DNA from: Pollenia angustigena
Lineage: Eukaryota > Arthropoda > Insecta > Diptera > Polleniidae
Direction of reading: 5' to 3'
Assembly: GCA_930367215.1 (NCBI GenBank)
Contig: OV884060.1
Coordinates: 176,649,253-176,713,252 of the forward strand
Length of the DNA stretch: 64,000 nt
The notes under the pieces are model-generated. The model was not told where the DNA came from. It did not search any database and saw only the letters and a list, made by a program, of their open reading frames with translations. Below are positions 44,258 through 54,149 of this stretch, piece after piece. Position numbers and translations under genes: made by a program. How positions within the stretch are numbered: position 1 is the stretch's first letter; the number at the start of each line of letters is the position of its first letter.

Positions 44258-45449
44258 CAGAGAAAGCCAATGGGTATAAAAAAATTGAAGTACTCTAGCA
44301 CATATCGACAATTTTCAATACGTGTGCGTACTCGTATCTGTTTATTCTCATACTTGTGTATATCCATGCGCATTTGATTTCATTCATGTATGTTATCATA
44401 CTTATTGTGTTTCATACTCGCACATATTCAGACACACCCATAGTTATAGCATTGACTTCAAACATTTTTTTTTTGTTAAATTTTTTCATAAATGTTGCCA
44501 GAATTTTTTTTTCCAAATTGCTGAATCACAAATAAATAGGTACGTTTTTTCAAAATCCTTTGAGTACAATTGAACATAATTTTATTGAAAAACGATTGTT
44601 GACTTATTTAAGAAAATCTAAAAAAATTACTAAATGGATGCAAATTAAAATACGTCGTGTTATTTTAGTCGTTCTTAATAAAAACAGAAAAAGTTACCGT
44701 AATCCAAAAAAAAAATCGAATATTCATATTGGCAGTTAAGAAATGAGATATCATAGGTAAATACATTCATTTATATTATGAGTTTGAGTAGTTTATCTGT
44801 TGCCAGTTGCATTTTTAAGACGTTAAAAAATGGTTTAAAATTTAATTGCTGAAGTCAATCAGTATGCCAACGAAAATGTTAGCATTAAAGAAGACTTCGA
44901 CATCATGCTATGGTGGAAAAACAACTCCACAAGGTATCCACGGTTGTCTTAATAAGAATCAAGAATTTTATGAAATTTCCTGCCTGCAGCGCAGCTTTAG
45001 ATTTCTCTTTAGCTGGAAACATAAAAAAACAAACAGAAAAGATCCCAAAATAGTTGATAGCCTCATTTTTCAATTATTTTTATAAAAAACCTCTTTCGTA
45101 AAATAGATTATAATTTATTATAGCTTTAGAAGCATTATTTTAATTTGATAGCAAATATTTATGTTTTAATATAACTTTAACATAAATTTTTAGGTCGTGG
45201 CAACACTGCTTGCTTTAAAATAACCATACAAAATGTTGAAGTTACTTGTCGATACTTACGATACATGCGTTTACTCATACGCATTCAAAGGATTACCCAT
45301 AAGCATGCATGTTTGTTCATACTCATACCGGTCGATATACAAACTTATTCATGCTCATACTTATTGGTAGTCATACCTGCCTGTACTCGTGCTCGGTGGC
45401 GTATGAATAGGTTATAAGTATTAAAAATATAACTTTTTGGCTTTCTCTG
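44258..45449 (+). mobile_element. hAT element, 1192 bp, with readable transposase end
   Basis: The ends are CAGAGAAAGCCAA and TTGGCTTTCTCTG, perfect inverses. The 8-bp duplication is ATGCATAC (44250-44257, 45450-45457). The uninterrupted paralogous site is at 10756-10770. Both subterminal regions (44320-44450, 45250-45420) carry many short CATACTCAT / CATACTTRT phrases. CAG...CTG ends, an 8-bp duplication and the hAT dimerisation domain inside agree on the class. Confidence 0.9.
44840..45085 (+). pseudogene. hAT transposase C-terminal dimerisation domain relic
   Basis: In one plus frame: 'NQYANENVSIKEDFDIMLWW' then 'KNNSTRYPRLS'. After a frameshift: 'KFPACSAALDFSLAGNIKK' and, after another, 'DPKIVDSLIFQL'. 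These are the standard hAT C-terminal blocks: D.L.WW..N...YP.L, IPA.S...E..FS.AGN, and L.......LLFL. The catalytic part is missing. Frames are broken at least twice, so the element cannot make its own transposase. Confidence 0.8.
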
Positions 45450-45779
45450 ATGCATACATACTTAAGTATGTATATTTTTTTATACCCTCCACCACAATTA
45501 GTTGTGAAGAGGGTATATTCAGTTTGTCATTCCGTGTGAAACTTTTTTACTATTCATCTCATATAAAGTATATATATTCTGGGTCCTTGAGTAATTTTAA
45601 GTCGATTTAGCCATGTCCGTCTGTCTGTCCGTCTGTCCGTCTGTTGAAAACACGCTCACTTTCGAAAAACTCAAAAGAAATCAACAAACTTGGTGTCAAA
45701 TTGCTTGTAGTTATCCTAAGCAGTTTGGGATTGAAATTCAGCAAAATCGGTTTAATAGGATCTGAGCTATGAATCAAAA

Positions 45780-46895
45780 TGTGGAACCACCACCTAAAAA
45801 AAATTGATAATTTTGTTACAAAAACTAACATAAATGGTGGAAAAATGCACAGAATGATATAAGATTTCGCAACAATTCGTTTTATTCAACTGGAAATCAC
45901 GCTGTGAAATTTCGTGAAGATCCGTCCCTAAAAGCCCTACTCCCGGAAAACAGTATATTAAGCCTAAAACCCTAACTAACAATGCTATCATTACAAATTT
46001 TGGCAAGTCACAGTTACATAGGACTAGAAATTAAACTGTTAAGTTTCGTGAAGATCGGTCCATAATTTACCATAGGCCCCATATAAAACCTACTTCCGGA
46101 AAACAACTTAGTACGCCTAAAAACGTAAAAAAATGCTATCATAACAAAATTTGGTACATCAAAGTTTTATAGAACTAAAAATAAATCTTTGAAATTTCGT
46201 GAAGATCGGTTCATAATTTACCATAGGCCCCATATAAACTTTACTCCCGGAAAACAACTTAGTACGCCTAAAAACGTAAAAAATAATGCTATCATAACAA
46301 AATTTAGTACATCAAAGTTTTATTGGACAAGAAATAAAATTGTGTTATTTCGTGAAGATCGGTCCATAACTTACCCTGGGCCCCATATAAACCTTACTCC
46401 CGGAAAACAGTTTAGTACGCCTAAATCCGTAAAAAATAATGCTATCATAACAAAATTTGGTACATCAAAGTTTTATAGGACAAGAAATAAAACTGTGTAA
46501 TTTCGTGAAGATCGGTTTATAATTTACCCTGGGCCCCATATAAACCCTACTCCCGGAAAACAGCTTAGTACGCCTAAAACCGTAAAAAATAACGCTAGCG
46601 TAACAAAATTTGGTATGTCACAGTTTTTTAGGACAAGAAATAACACTGTGAAATTTCGTGACGATCGGTCCATAGTTTACCTTGGGCTCCATATAAACCC
46701 TACTACCGGAAAACAGTTTAGTACGCCTAAAACCATAAAAAAATAATGCAATCATAACAAATTTTGGCCCGTCACAGTTTTATAGGACTATAAATGATAC
46801 TGTGAAATTTCGTGAAGAGCGGTACATAATTTACCCTAGGCCCCATAGAAACCCTACTCCCGGAAAACAGTTCAGTACACCTAAATCGGCCTAGC
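45780..46895 (+). repeat. 153-bp tandem array, seven units, upstream of the LINE ORF
   Basis: The phrase TTCGTGAAGATCGGTCC starts at about 45911, 46045, 46196, 46349, 46502, 46655 and 46809; the last five spacings are 151-154 bases. Each unit also has 'GGCCCCATATAAACCCTACT', 'CCGGAAAACAG', 'TAGTACGCCTAAAACCGTAA' and 'ATAACAAAATTTGGTAC'. The first unit is shorter and more diverged. The array ends ~65 bases before the ORF start, so it may act as a repeated promoter or 5' leader, by analogy with monomer arrays of other LINEs. Confidence 0.8.
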
Positions 46896-46960
46896 GGTGT
46901 TGGCAGCCCCAACTCTAGGATCGGAGGCTTTGGCCTAATCAGTCAATCTTCCTAAACTCG

Positions 46961-49873
46961 ATGACGACTTTTGGCTTTAAACAACGGTTTATGATTGGTA
47001 CATGGAATATAAGAACTCTCTCTGAAACATCGAGACTCGAGCAAGTGCGTAAGGAAATGGTCTCATACAAACTAGACATTCTGGGGTTAAGTGAGGTTCG
47101 CTGGCTGAACAATGGCACAACGCAGTTGCCTTCTGGTCACCGTTTCATTTATTCCGGAAACACCACCCACAAGATTAACGGAGTCGGCCTGTTGTTGTCA
47201 CCAAAGGCCAGAGATGCCCTATTAGAATACCGGGCAGTCTCCGAACGCATACTAACTGTAAGGTTCAACTGTAAATTTCGTAAAATCTCCATTGTGCAAT
47301 GCTACGCACCAACCGACCCTGACGACGAGAGTGTTAAGGATGATTTTTATGGGCAACTTGATTATGCGGTTAGCTCTTTGCCCGCAGGAGATATTAAGAT
47401 ATTTTCGGGTGACTTCAATGCCAAAGTAGGAAAAAACAACGACAACCTACAGGCGGTAATGGGCAAGCATGGCCTGGGATCCTCACGGAATAATAATGGT
47501 GATAGACTGGTTGATTTCTGCGCTCGTAATCGACTTTTTATTGGCGGAACCAAATTTCCACACAAAAATATCCATAAGTATACATGGGAATCTCCAAATG
47601 GTCAACATTTTAACCAAATTGACCATATTATTGTCAGTAGGCTTTTCTTGGGCTCTCTTATGGATGTTAAAGCTAGGCAAGGTGCCGACGTTGCCAGCGA
47701 CCACTCCTTACTCGTAGGTGTTTTCCGTCTTCGACCTGCGGCCGTAACTGGTGCAAGAGGAAAAGTCGATAAATACAACATATCGCGCCTTCACGACCCA
47801 GTAGTCTCAACAGTATTTAATCAAAACTTAAGAACCAACCTGGCACAAAACGACCAACATACGTGGACAGACGTAGTTACAGCCTGCAAGAATACCGCAA
47901 AATCAACTCTTGGGCTTAAGCAGAATAAAATTAAACCGTGGATCAGCTCCGAATCATGGGATGAGATTGAAAACCGCAAACGTCTTCGTAATGCACGATT
48001 GCAAGCTAAATCTGCTAATGCAAAAGAACAAGCAAAATTAGAATACCGCCAGTCTGCTCGAAAAGTAAACTATATGGTGCGGGCCGACCGTGAAAAATAT
48101 TTTAACAATATAGCGGAACAAGCCGAAAAAGCATCAAATACAGGCAATCTACGCGGAGTTTACTCTGCTATAAAACAGATGAGTGGCAACAACATCCGAG
48201 GTATTATGTCATTAAAAGCAAATGATGGTTCAGATCTTACAACAACTGAGCAACAGTTAGAACGTTGGCGCGAACATTTCTCATCACAGCCTTCAACTGT
48301 AAACAATACCAACCACAATGAGCTGGTAATGCTTTCCACACGACGCAATCCAAGAAGAGATATTTCAACTGTTCCTCCGACTTGTTCTGAAGTTGCGGCG
48401 GCACTAAACAAGCTTAAAACTTATAAAGCGTCTGGTCCCGATAACGTATCTGCTGAACTATTAAAATATGGTTCCAATACATTAGCAGAAGTTCTCACCC
48501 CACTGATTAGAACTGTTTGGCTCAACAACCAAATTCCTGTAGAATGGAAAGAGGGTGTCGTAGTCACAATTCCTAAAAAGGGCGACCTAACTCAGTGTAA
48601 AAACTGGCGGGGTATTACTCTGCTTAACTCAATAGGGAAAGTGATGGCAACTTTAATACAACAGCGGATTTCACCAGCTGTTGAGCAAATTGTGCGTAAA
48701 GAACAAGCTAGTTTTAGGCCTGGACGATCATGTGTCGATCACGTCAATACTCTACGCATAATTATTGAACAATCGGCAGAGTACAACACACCCCTATACC
48801 TGCTTTTCGTAGATTTTGAACGTGCTTTTGATACAGTAACCCGAAGTTCTATGTGGTCTGCGTTAATTGGTAAAGGAATACCTGAAAAAATCGTCACCCT
48901 AATACGCGAGCTGTACAAAGACGCCGAGTGCAAGGTCCGATTCAACGGAAGAGAAAGCCAACCGTACACAAACGTTACAGGCGTTAGACAAGGGTGTATC
49001 CTTTCCCCTACATTATTCATTCTTCTGTTAGACTGTGTTATGGAAAAAACCAACATGGAGGCTCCTACTGGCATCCGGTGGAACATGATGGAGTACCTTA
49101 ATGACATAGACTACGCCGACGACATATGTCTTATGGCCCACCGATTTGTAGATATTGAAGCAAAGATAAATAGACTCTCCGAAAATGCCAAAAACGTAGG
49201 ATTGAGAATTAACTTTAAAAAATCAAAGCGTATTGGTACCAATATTTCGTCACCACTTATTGTTGATGGTACGATTATGGAAGATGTTGAATCATTCAAC
49301 TACTTGGGATGTAAAATTGCGAAAGACGGTGGCTCTGCAGCCGATATTGGTGACCGAATCAACAAGGCCCGTGGTGCGTTCCTAAAATTGTACAAAATTT
49401 CGCGCGCTAACAACATTTCACAGAAAACGAAGTTACGGATATTCAATTGTAGCGTTAAATCTGTCCTACTATATGGCTGCACTACATGGAGCCTTACAAA
49501 ACTGACCTTGAAGAAAATTCAAACGTTCGTGAATCGGTGCCTGAGACAGATACTACGTGTATACAGGCCGAATTGGATATCCAATGAGGATCTTTGGAAT
49601 CTGGCAGATTGTAACTCCATCGAATTTGATATACGGAGACGTAAATGGACGTGGATCGGTCATATTTTAAGGCGACCTGCAATTGATATTGCTAGAGCTT
49701 CACTTGAGTGGAACCCTCAAGGTCAACGACAACCAGGCCGACCACGAAATACATGGATCAGGTGCATAAGACACGAACATGAATCAGCTCGAATATCCTG
49801 GAACGAAATTAAACTACTTGCCAGAGACAGAATTAGATGGAGAGAATTCGTTGACGCCCTATGTTCTTCGTGA
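46961..49873 (+). CDS. endonuclease-reverse transcriptase of an RTE-like LINE (intact, 970 aa)
   Basis: A single protein that nicks target DNA and reverse-transcribes the element RNA. Endonuclease (residues ~10-258): GTWN (Asn16), 'LGLSEVRW' (Glu45), 'VQCYAPT' (Tyr115), 'SGDFNAKVG' (Asp151, Asn153), 'QIDHIIVS' and 'SDHSLL' (Asp247, His248). Linker ~260-480. Reverse transcriptase (~485-790): 'CKNWRGITLLNSIGK', 'SFRPGRSCVDHV', 'FVDFERAFD' (Asp618), 'GVRQGCILSP' and YADD (718-721). C-terminal part: 'WTWIGHILRRP' near 897 and 'RQPGRPRNTW' near 923, as in RTE-like proteins often annotated as craniofacial development protein 2-like. There are no stops or frameshifts and all catalytic residues are present. 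The start ATG is 16 codons before GTWN. It could still be active. Confidence 0.9.
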   Translation: MTTFGFKQRFMIGTWNIRTLSETSRLEQVRKEMVSYKLDILGLSEVRWLNNGTTQLPSGHRFIYSGNTTHKINGVGLLLSPKARDALLEYRAVSERILTVRFNCKFRKISIVQCYAPTDPDDESVKDDFYGQLDYAVSSLPAGDIKIFSGDFNAKVGKNNDNLQAVMGKHGLGSSRNNNGDRLVDFCARNRLFIGGTKFPHKNIHKYTWESPNGQHFNQIDHIIVSRLFLGSLMDVKARQGADVASDHSLLVGVFRLRPAAVTGARGKVDKYNISRLHDPVVSTVFNQNLRTNLAQNDQHTWTDVVTACKNTAKSTLGLKQNKIKPWISSESWDEIENRKRLRNARLQAKSANAKEQAKLEYRQSARKVNYMVRADREKYFNNIAEQAEKASNTGNLRGVYSAIKQMSGNNIRGIMSLKANDGSDLTTTEQQLERWREHFSSQPSTVNNTNHNELVMLSTRRNPRRDISTVPPTCSEVAAALNKLKTYKASGPDNVSAELLKYGSNTLAEVLTPLIRTVWLNNQIPVEWKEGVVVTIPKKGDLTQCKNWRGITLLNSIGKVMATLIQQRISPAVEQIVRKEQASFRPGRSCVDHVNTLRIIIEQSAEYNTPLYLLFVDFERAFDTVTRSSMWSALIGKGIPEKIVTLIRELYKDAECKVRFNGRESQPYTNVTGVRQGCILSPTLFILLLDCVMEKTNMEAPTGIRWNMMEYLNDIDYADDICLMAHRFVDIEAKINRLSENAKNVGLRINFKKSKRIGTNISSPLIVDGTIMEDVESFNYLGCKIAKDGGSAADIGDRINKARGAFLKLYKISRANNISQKTKLRIFNCSVKSVLLYGCTTWSLTKLTLKKIQTFVNRCLRQILRVYRPNWISNEDLWNLADCNSIEFDIRRRKWTWIGHILRRPAIDIARASLEWNPQGQRQPGRPRNTWIRCIRHEHESARISWNEIKLLARDRIRWREFVDALCSS

Positions 49874-49952
49874 ACAATTTATTTAAGTATTTTTATGTTA
49901 TATCGCTGTATCTATATTGTATTTAAATAAATAAAGGACATATATATATATA

Positions 49953-50230
49953 TACAGCTGCTACTATATGCCTATTACTGTACACAAAGTTCTAATTCAT
50001 GGGAGTAAAATTGTATCAGCAGCAATATTGCCACTTGGCATGTTATCGGAGGAAGCTCAGGAAGCTTGTAATAAAGATTACAGAAGTTATCGCCTAAGCC
50101 ACTCCAGAAAAACTGATCGCATATCAACGAATGAAGATGTCATGCATATGTTACTAGCGTCTTCAGATCCATATATATATAAACTCATACCGTAAACAGT
50201 TCAAGAAGGATATATTGGAATTTCCTGATG
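49953..50230 (+). pseudogene. fragment of conserved multicopy insect protein (MP-TVHKVLIHG type)
   Basis: The plus frame reads 'MPITVHKVLIHGSKIVSAAI', 'LPLGMLSEEAQEACNKDYRS', 'RKTDRISTNEDVMHMLLASS' and 'DPYIYKLIP', then a stop. From memory, a 'MP.TVHKVLIHG......LPIG.LSEEAQE..NK' block recurs in many uncharacterised, probably transposon-derived, arthropod proteins; I cannot name the family. It is the C-terminal end of such a protein. The frame stays open upstream only to the LINE tail, so the LINE 3' end abuts or cuts the gene. The N-terminal part is not seen upstream of the LINE. Confidence 0.45.
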
Positions 50231-50467
50231 GAGTAAAAAATTTGTTATGTTAGTAAAGGTACACCAATTACTTTGTTTTTAAAATTTTGTTTTAATATTT
50301 TCTTTTAATTATTTACAGATATTTTCACTAAATATGGGCGTGACTGTTGCTGCATTTTATTTATATTTTAATCAAATAAAAAACACGAAAATTTAAACCT
50401 GTGTATGTGGTCATTTTGTGTGAGAGGTAGGCGTGGTTGTTAGCAGATTTTTGATAAAATTGTAATG

Positions 50468-50752
50468 AGCAAAAAATTGTGACTACAATGATTTTTAACT
50501 TTTGTGTTATATGGGAAGTAGGCGTGGTCGTGCTCGGATTTTCTTAATATTTGCAGTATTCTTTTATCACAACCAAATATAAGTCCATGCCGAAATTCAA
50601 GGCTCTGAACAAAAAATTGTGACTCTACAATGATTTTTAACTTTTGTGTTATATGGGAAGTAGGCGTGGTTTTGCTCGGATTTTCTTCATATTTGCAGTA
50701 TTTTTTTATCACAAGCAAATATTAGTCCTTACCGAAATTCAAGGCTCTACCA
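50468..50752. repeat. two ~141-bp tandem units
   Basis: 'CAAAAAATTGTGACT' + 'CAATGATTTTTAACTTTTG' + 'TATGGGAAGTAGGCGTGGT' + 'GAAATTCAAGGCTCT' occurs at 50468 and again at 50609. A partial third unit (GAGGTAGGCGTGGTTGTTAG) lies at 50424. 'TAGGCGTGGT' phrases are common in old fly transposon remnants. Confidence 0.7.
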
Positions 50753-51300
50753 TGTTTCCTTATATTTAATGCCGCCAATCGTATGAAGCTGAACCACTGT
50801 GCGGCTCTGCTTTGCCGTCATCTTCTCATACAGTGCTTACTTGTGTGCGCGTCATTGCTTGTGCAAAAACTTTTTTTTTTTTTTTGAAATTTAGTATATG
50901 AATTTCAGTAAACTTTTTGTTTGATTCTGTTAAATTATTTGTTTGAAAAAATCAGTGTTTTTTTTTCAATAAATAAAATGCAAATAAAGTGTTTGAATAT
51001 GTAAATTTCTTTATAGGACCGATTTCAGACAAAAAATTGTTTGATTCTACAAATTTTTTGTTTGAATTTGAAAAATTAGTTTTTCTGTGTAAAGTTAATT
51101 GGCCAAAGTGTGGCCTATTAAAGATATAAGGGCAATTATGGACCAATCAAAATATTGATTAGTGGTTAAAATTTATGTGAATAAGAATTGTCTATGAGAG
51201 AATATGGAATGTGGATCTCTCTAGTATTAATTTTGACATTTATCTTAAACTAGCTGTATAACATTCCAGAATAACTCCCCCAAAAATATAATAGTGCTGG
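50753..51300. other. AT-rich stretch, no gene
   Basis: It includes a T run at 50870-50884. 'TTTGATTCT' and 'ATTTTTTGTTTGAA' phrases recur around 50920-51080. Confidence 0.3.
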
Positions 51301-51430
51301 TTCACACTCTTCAAGTTGAAGCCATTAAGTCTTAAGTTTTTAGGAGAGAGAGAGGAAAAGAAATTGCATGTTCTTTTCCCTTCTATCCGAAAAGCTCAAG
51401 ACTTGAAGGCTAACACTTGAAGAGTGTGAG
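51301..51430. mobile_element. 130-bp hairpin MITE with TTCACACTCTTCAAG ends
   Basis: The left TTCACACTCTTCAAGTTGAA and the inverted right CTCACACTCTTCAAGTGTTA pair, as do AAGTCTTAAG / CTCAAGACTT further in. The loop holds GAGAGAGAGAGG. It may be related to the 17.3-kb hairpin by the TTCACACT end. Confidence 0.6.
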
Positions 51431-52211
51431 AGTCTAAACACAATGTTTACGGTGCGGTGCGATTTCTCGTTGCGGGAGAGAAAAATAAACATAATACAAC
51501 GGAAGAAGGCGACGGAAATAGTTGTCATTTTTTGTTTAAATTTTTATTTATTTATTTGTGCACATATTTTTATCATGTTGTTTGTTTTCAATAATGTTGT
51601 GAACATAGCCAATTATTCAAAAACTATGGCAACATGGAATATGAGCAAGAAATGATATTTAAAAACGAAATCTGTTTGCTAATGATTTGAAAAACGTATT
51701 AACCTCAAATATATCACACGATACAGCAGTCGAGTTACCGCCTGTTAAAAATTAAATCCTTAAAGTATTATGAACCCAATTTATTCTTCCTTCCTTAAGA
51801 TTCGGATATTGGCATACCAACGTTTATTTATTGTTATTAAATATTTAGATGATACTGTATTTGAATTCTCAAAAAAATATATAAAAATTTAAAAAGAATT
51901 TCGTAGCTTTAACTTTTCTTTTTTCAATTCTCAATTAAAAACTAATTCTAAACGTCTACTAAAAGTTTCCTAGTTATATTTTCTATTAGTTGGTACATAA
52001 AAGTGTATGATGTATTTACGTAGTTGTGTGCAAATACACATTAACAAATGTTTGACCATCCATCAAATACGAACAGAGAACAACTACACGCCATACAAGA
52101 CTAACATCTTTCATGCATGTTCTTGTAGCATCACGCAAATGAACATGTACCTTTAATACACATTTACAAACGAACTTACGAATATGAGAACACATTTTGT
52201 ACACAGTAAGA
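51431..52211. other. AT-rich stretch, no gene
   Basis: No feature recognised. Confidence 0.3.
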
Positions 52212-52440
52212 AAAAAATATGCACGCAGAGAAAAACATGTTTCAATATGGTCAGCTCCAAAAAAACTATTTTTAAAGAAAGTTTTAAACATATTTTGTTT
52301 AATTTAATCGTTACAATTGTCACTGACGACCATATTATTGTTAAATTAGGCCTCCATCAAGAATCCACAACCATATTATGGTCGCCTTTAAACATGTTAT
52401 GGTTAAATATGACAACAATTTGTTTTAAAAGTAACAATAG
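52212..52440. mobile_element. partial inverted-repeat element with CACGCAGAGAAAAACATG end
   Basis: The left end CACGCAGAGAAAAACATG also occurs, inverted, at 57496-57515 (CATGTTTTTTCTCTGCGTG) and in a similar form at 56449. Inside, 'CCATATTATTGTTAAATTAG' and 'CATGTTATGGTTAAATATG' are partly inverse phrases. The matching right end is not seen; it is next to LINE 3, so one element truncates the other. Confidence 0.4.
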
Positions 52441-52959
52441 GAACAACGGATGGCAGAACATTAATAAATAATGTGAATAAAACGGGACCAAGATGACTTC
52501 CTTGAGGCACACCAGAGCGAACATTGATAAGTTTTAAGGTAGCATTCTTTAATTTTACTTGTTGGGTTCTATCTACGAGATAAGATTTAGCGTTGTTGCT
52601 TAATCCCATACGTGATAACTTGTAAAGTAAAATGTCGTGGTTGACTTTATCAAAAGCTTTACTAAAATCCATGTAAATAACTAGACTTGCCAACTGGCCA
52701 GTTTTCGCCGAGACAGTCCAGTTTTAGAGTTGAGTGTCCCGGGTCCCGTCGATACTCTGAATTGGACGCCATTTGTTCCATTTTTTCAATAACTTTTTTA
52801 TTACCTGGCACAACAGGGTGCTCACGTTTTCGATTGTGAAAATTTTAGAAAAAGTTAAGCTCGAAATAATAACTTCAAACGAACAATTAAATATCAGATA
52901 TTAAGATTGGATAAAAAATTTAAATTTTTCATTTATTCACTTTACAAAAATAAAATAAA

Positions 52960-53135
52960 ATAATATGCAACATTTTTTATTTTTCGAATTTATTCTATGA
53001 GCTAAATTTCAGTTATGTATTTTATAAAGCTAATTTGTAATAAATAAATTCGAAAAATAAAAAATGTTGAATATAAATAATAAAGTAACTTATGAAAGAA
53101 ATAATTTCCAGTTTCTATTTGATAAAATAATATGT
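52960..53135. repeat. family M fragment
   Basis: 'TTTATTCTATGAGCTAAATT' and 'CAGTTATGTATTTTATAAAG' are followed by the inverse of the family start ('AAAAAATGTTGAATATAAAT', 'TTCCAGTTTCTATTTG'), as at 19408-19792 but with the middle deleted. Confidence 0.65.
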
Positions 53136-53319
53136 TTATACTTTTTCACTTCTAAAAAACAAAAAACTCAAACGCATATGTAAATACATATGTATGTACT
53201 AACAAATGTAACTATTCTCTGTAATTCTTAAAAACTGAATAAAACTTGATTAAAATAAATAAAAAAACAATTAATATCCCTTTAAAGGGAACTGTCAAGA
53301 GGCTTTAGTTCTTGAGTCA

Positions 53320-53530
53320 ATTGCACCATGTAAGCGTGTAAATGCAAGTCTTTATGTGAGAGAGGTGCAATTGTTGGGCACGACGACGAGTTGAGGTGGA
53401 CGGCTCTTCAGCCACACTATCGCGAACAGCAGCAATATTTTCTGCAGTACGAGCTCTACGAGCTTGCACTGGTGTTTTCCCATCTCCTACACATCCGGTT
53501 TGCTCAAATTTTTTTGCACGATTTTTCCGA
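53320..53530 (-). pseudogene. DUF4817-type transposase fragment (copy C)
   Basis: The minus strand reads 'KKFEQTGCVGDGKTPVQARR', 'ARTAENIAAVRDSVAEEPST' and 'STRRRAQQLHLSH'. This is the region between the N-terminal helix-turn-helix and the catalytic domain, collinear with 41720-41850 in copy B. The part around 53520 turns into unrelated Lys-rich sequence, so the N-terminus is lost. No catalytic residues are included. It shows what copy B looked like before its frameshifts in this region. Confidence 0.75.
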
Positions 53531-54149
53531 TTGTATTTTTTAATTTTTTTATGAATTTTTAAAAAACAAAAATTTCGAAACTTTGATAAAATATTTTTTT
53601 TTCCCAAAAAAAATTATGTTTCTAAGACGACTGCGCATATTAGAAAAAAGTTTATTGCGGAATTTCGGTTTTTTAGTAATTTAAATAAACTAAACCGTTT
53701 TTGAGTTACGCGAACATATGTCCTCCATTTTCGAAATAACGGCATATCTCGAAAACCAAAGCTAACCTAAAAAATCGGTTAGCACCATTGGGTTCAGCGT
53801 TCCCGAATTAGGTAAAAACTACAAGTTCTTAGCTTGTTAAAAAGTGTAAATTTCTAGCACAGTGTAATTTTACATAAATGGAATTGTATAATTTTTTCTA
53901 TGATTTTTTAGTCGTGTCCCGTTTTCGCAATTTTAAAAGGTGGTAAGCCTATAAATAACGTCGGTTTGTTTATTATTAACAAAGCCTTGATTTACAGTAG
54001 TTGTTAATTGTAAAATGTTAGTAACAATGGAACATGATATAAACTATCAGTCAATATCTTAACTTAAAGCTTGGGAATCGCATTCAGCTTTGCAATTACT
54101 CTATTATTCGATATTTCCAGTTCACTTCCGCATTCAAACAACGGAGTAA

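Larger units (their letters stand above)
44143..45480. repeat. interspersed repeat H, copy 2 (occupied site)
   Basis: The part 44143-44257 and the part 45450-45480 together match 10650-10800. The hAT element at 44258-45449 splits it with duplication of ATGCATAC. Confidence 0.7.
45481..49957 (+). mobile_element. RTE-like non-LTR retrotransposon with intact ORF
   Basis: A leader beginning TATACCCTCCACCACAAT (45481-45790) is followed by a 153-bp tandem array, then the 970-residue ORF, a short ~80-base 3' untranslated stretch and a tail ending in (TA)n at about 49938-49954. A short 3' region with a microsatellite tail fits RTE-type LINEs. Whether the leader and array belong to the LINE transcript is inference from their position. 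No target duplication was identified. Confidence 0.7.
52682..53951. mobile_element. hAT-type element, 1270 bp, inserted in the LINE
   Basis: The ends are TAGACTTGCCAAC and (inverted right) TAGGCTTACCACC, 10 of 13 identical. The 8-bp duplication is TAAATAAC (52674-52681, 53952-53959). Removing the element and one duplication restores 'NNKQTDVIYMDFSKAFD' in frame in the host LINE, which proves the insertion. Inside are a family M fragment (52960-53135) and a DUF4817-type transposase fragment (53320-53530). No hAT transposase is seen. Confidence 0.85.

Noticed and set aside
46189..46500. 103-residue frame across the 153-bp array
   Set aside because: 153 is a multiple of three, so one frame stays open through two units. 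The peptide is a repeat by-product and other units contain stops.
52016..52291. 91-residue frame (-)
   Set aside because: It crosses the edge of an inverted-repeat element and has no recognisable motif.
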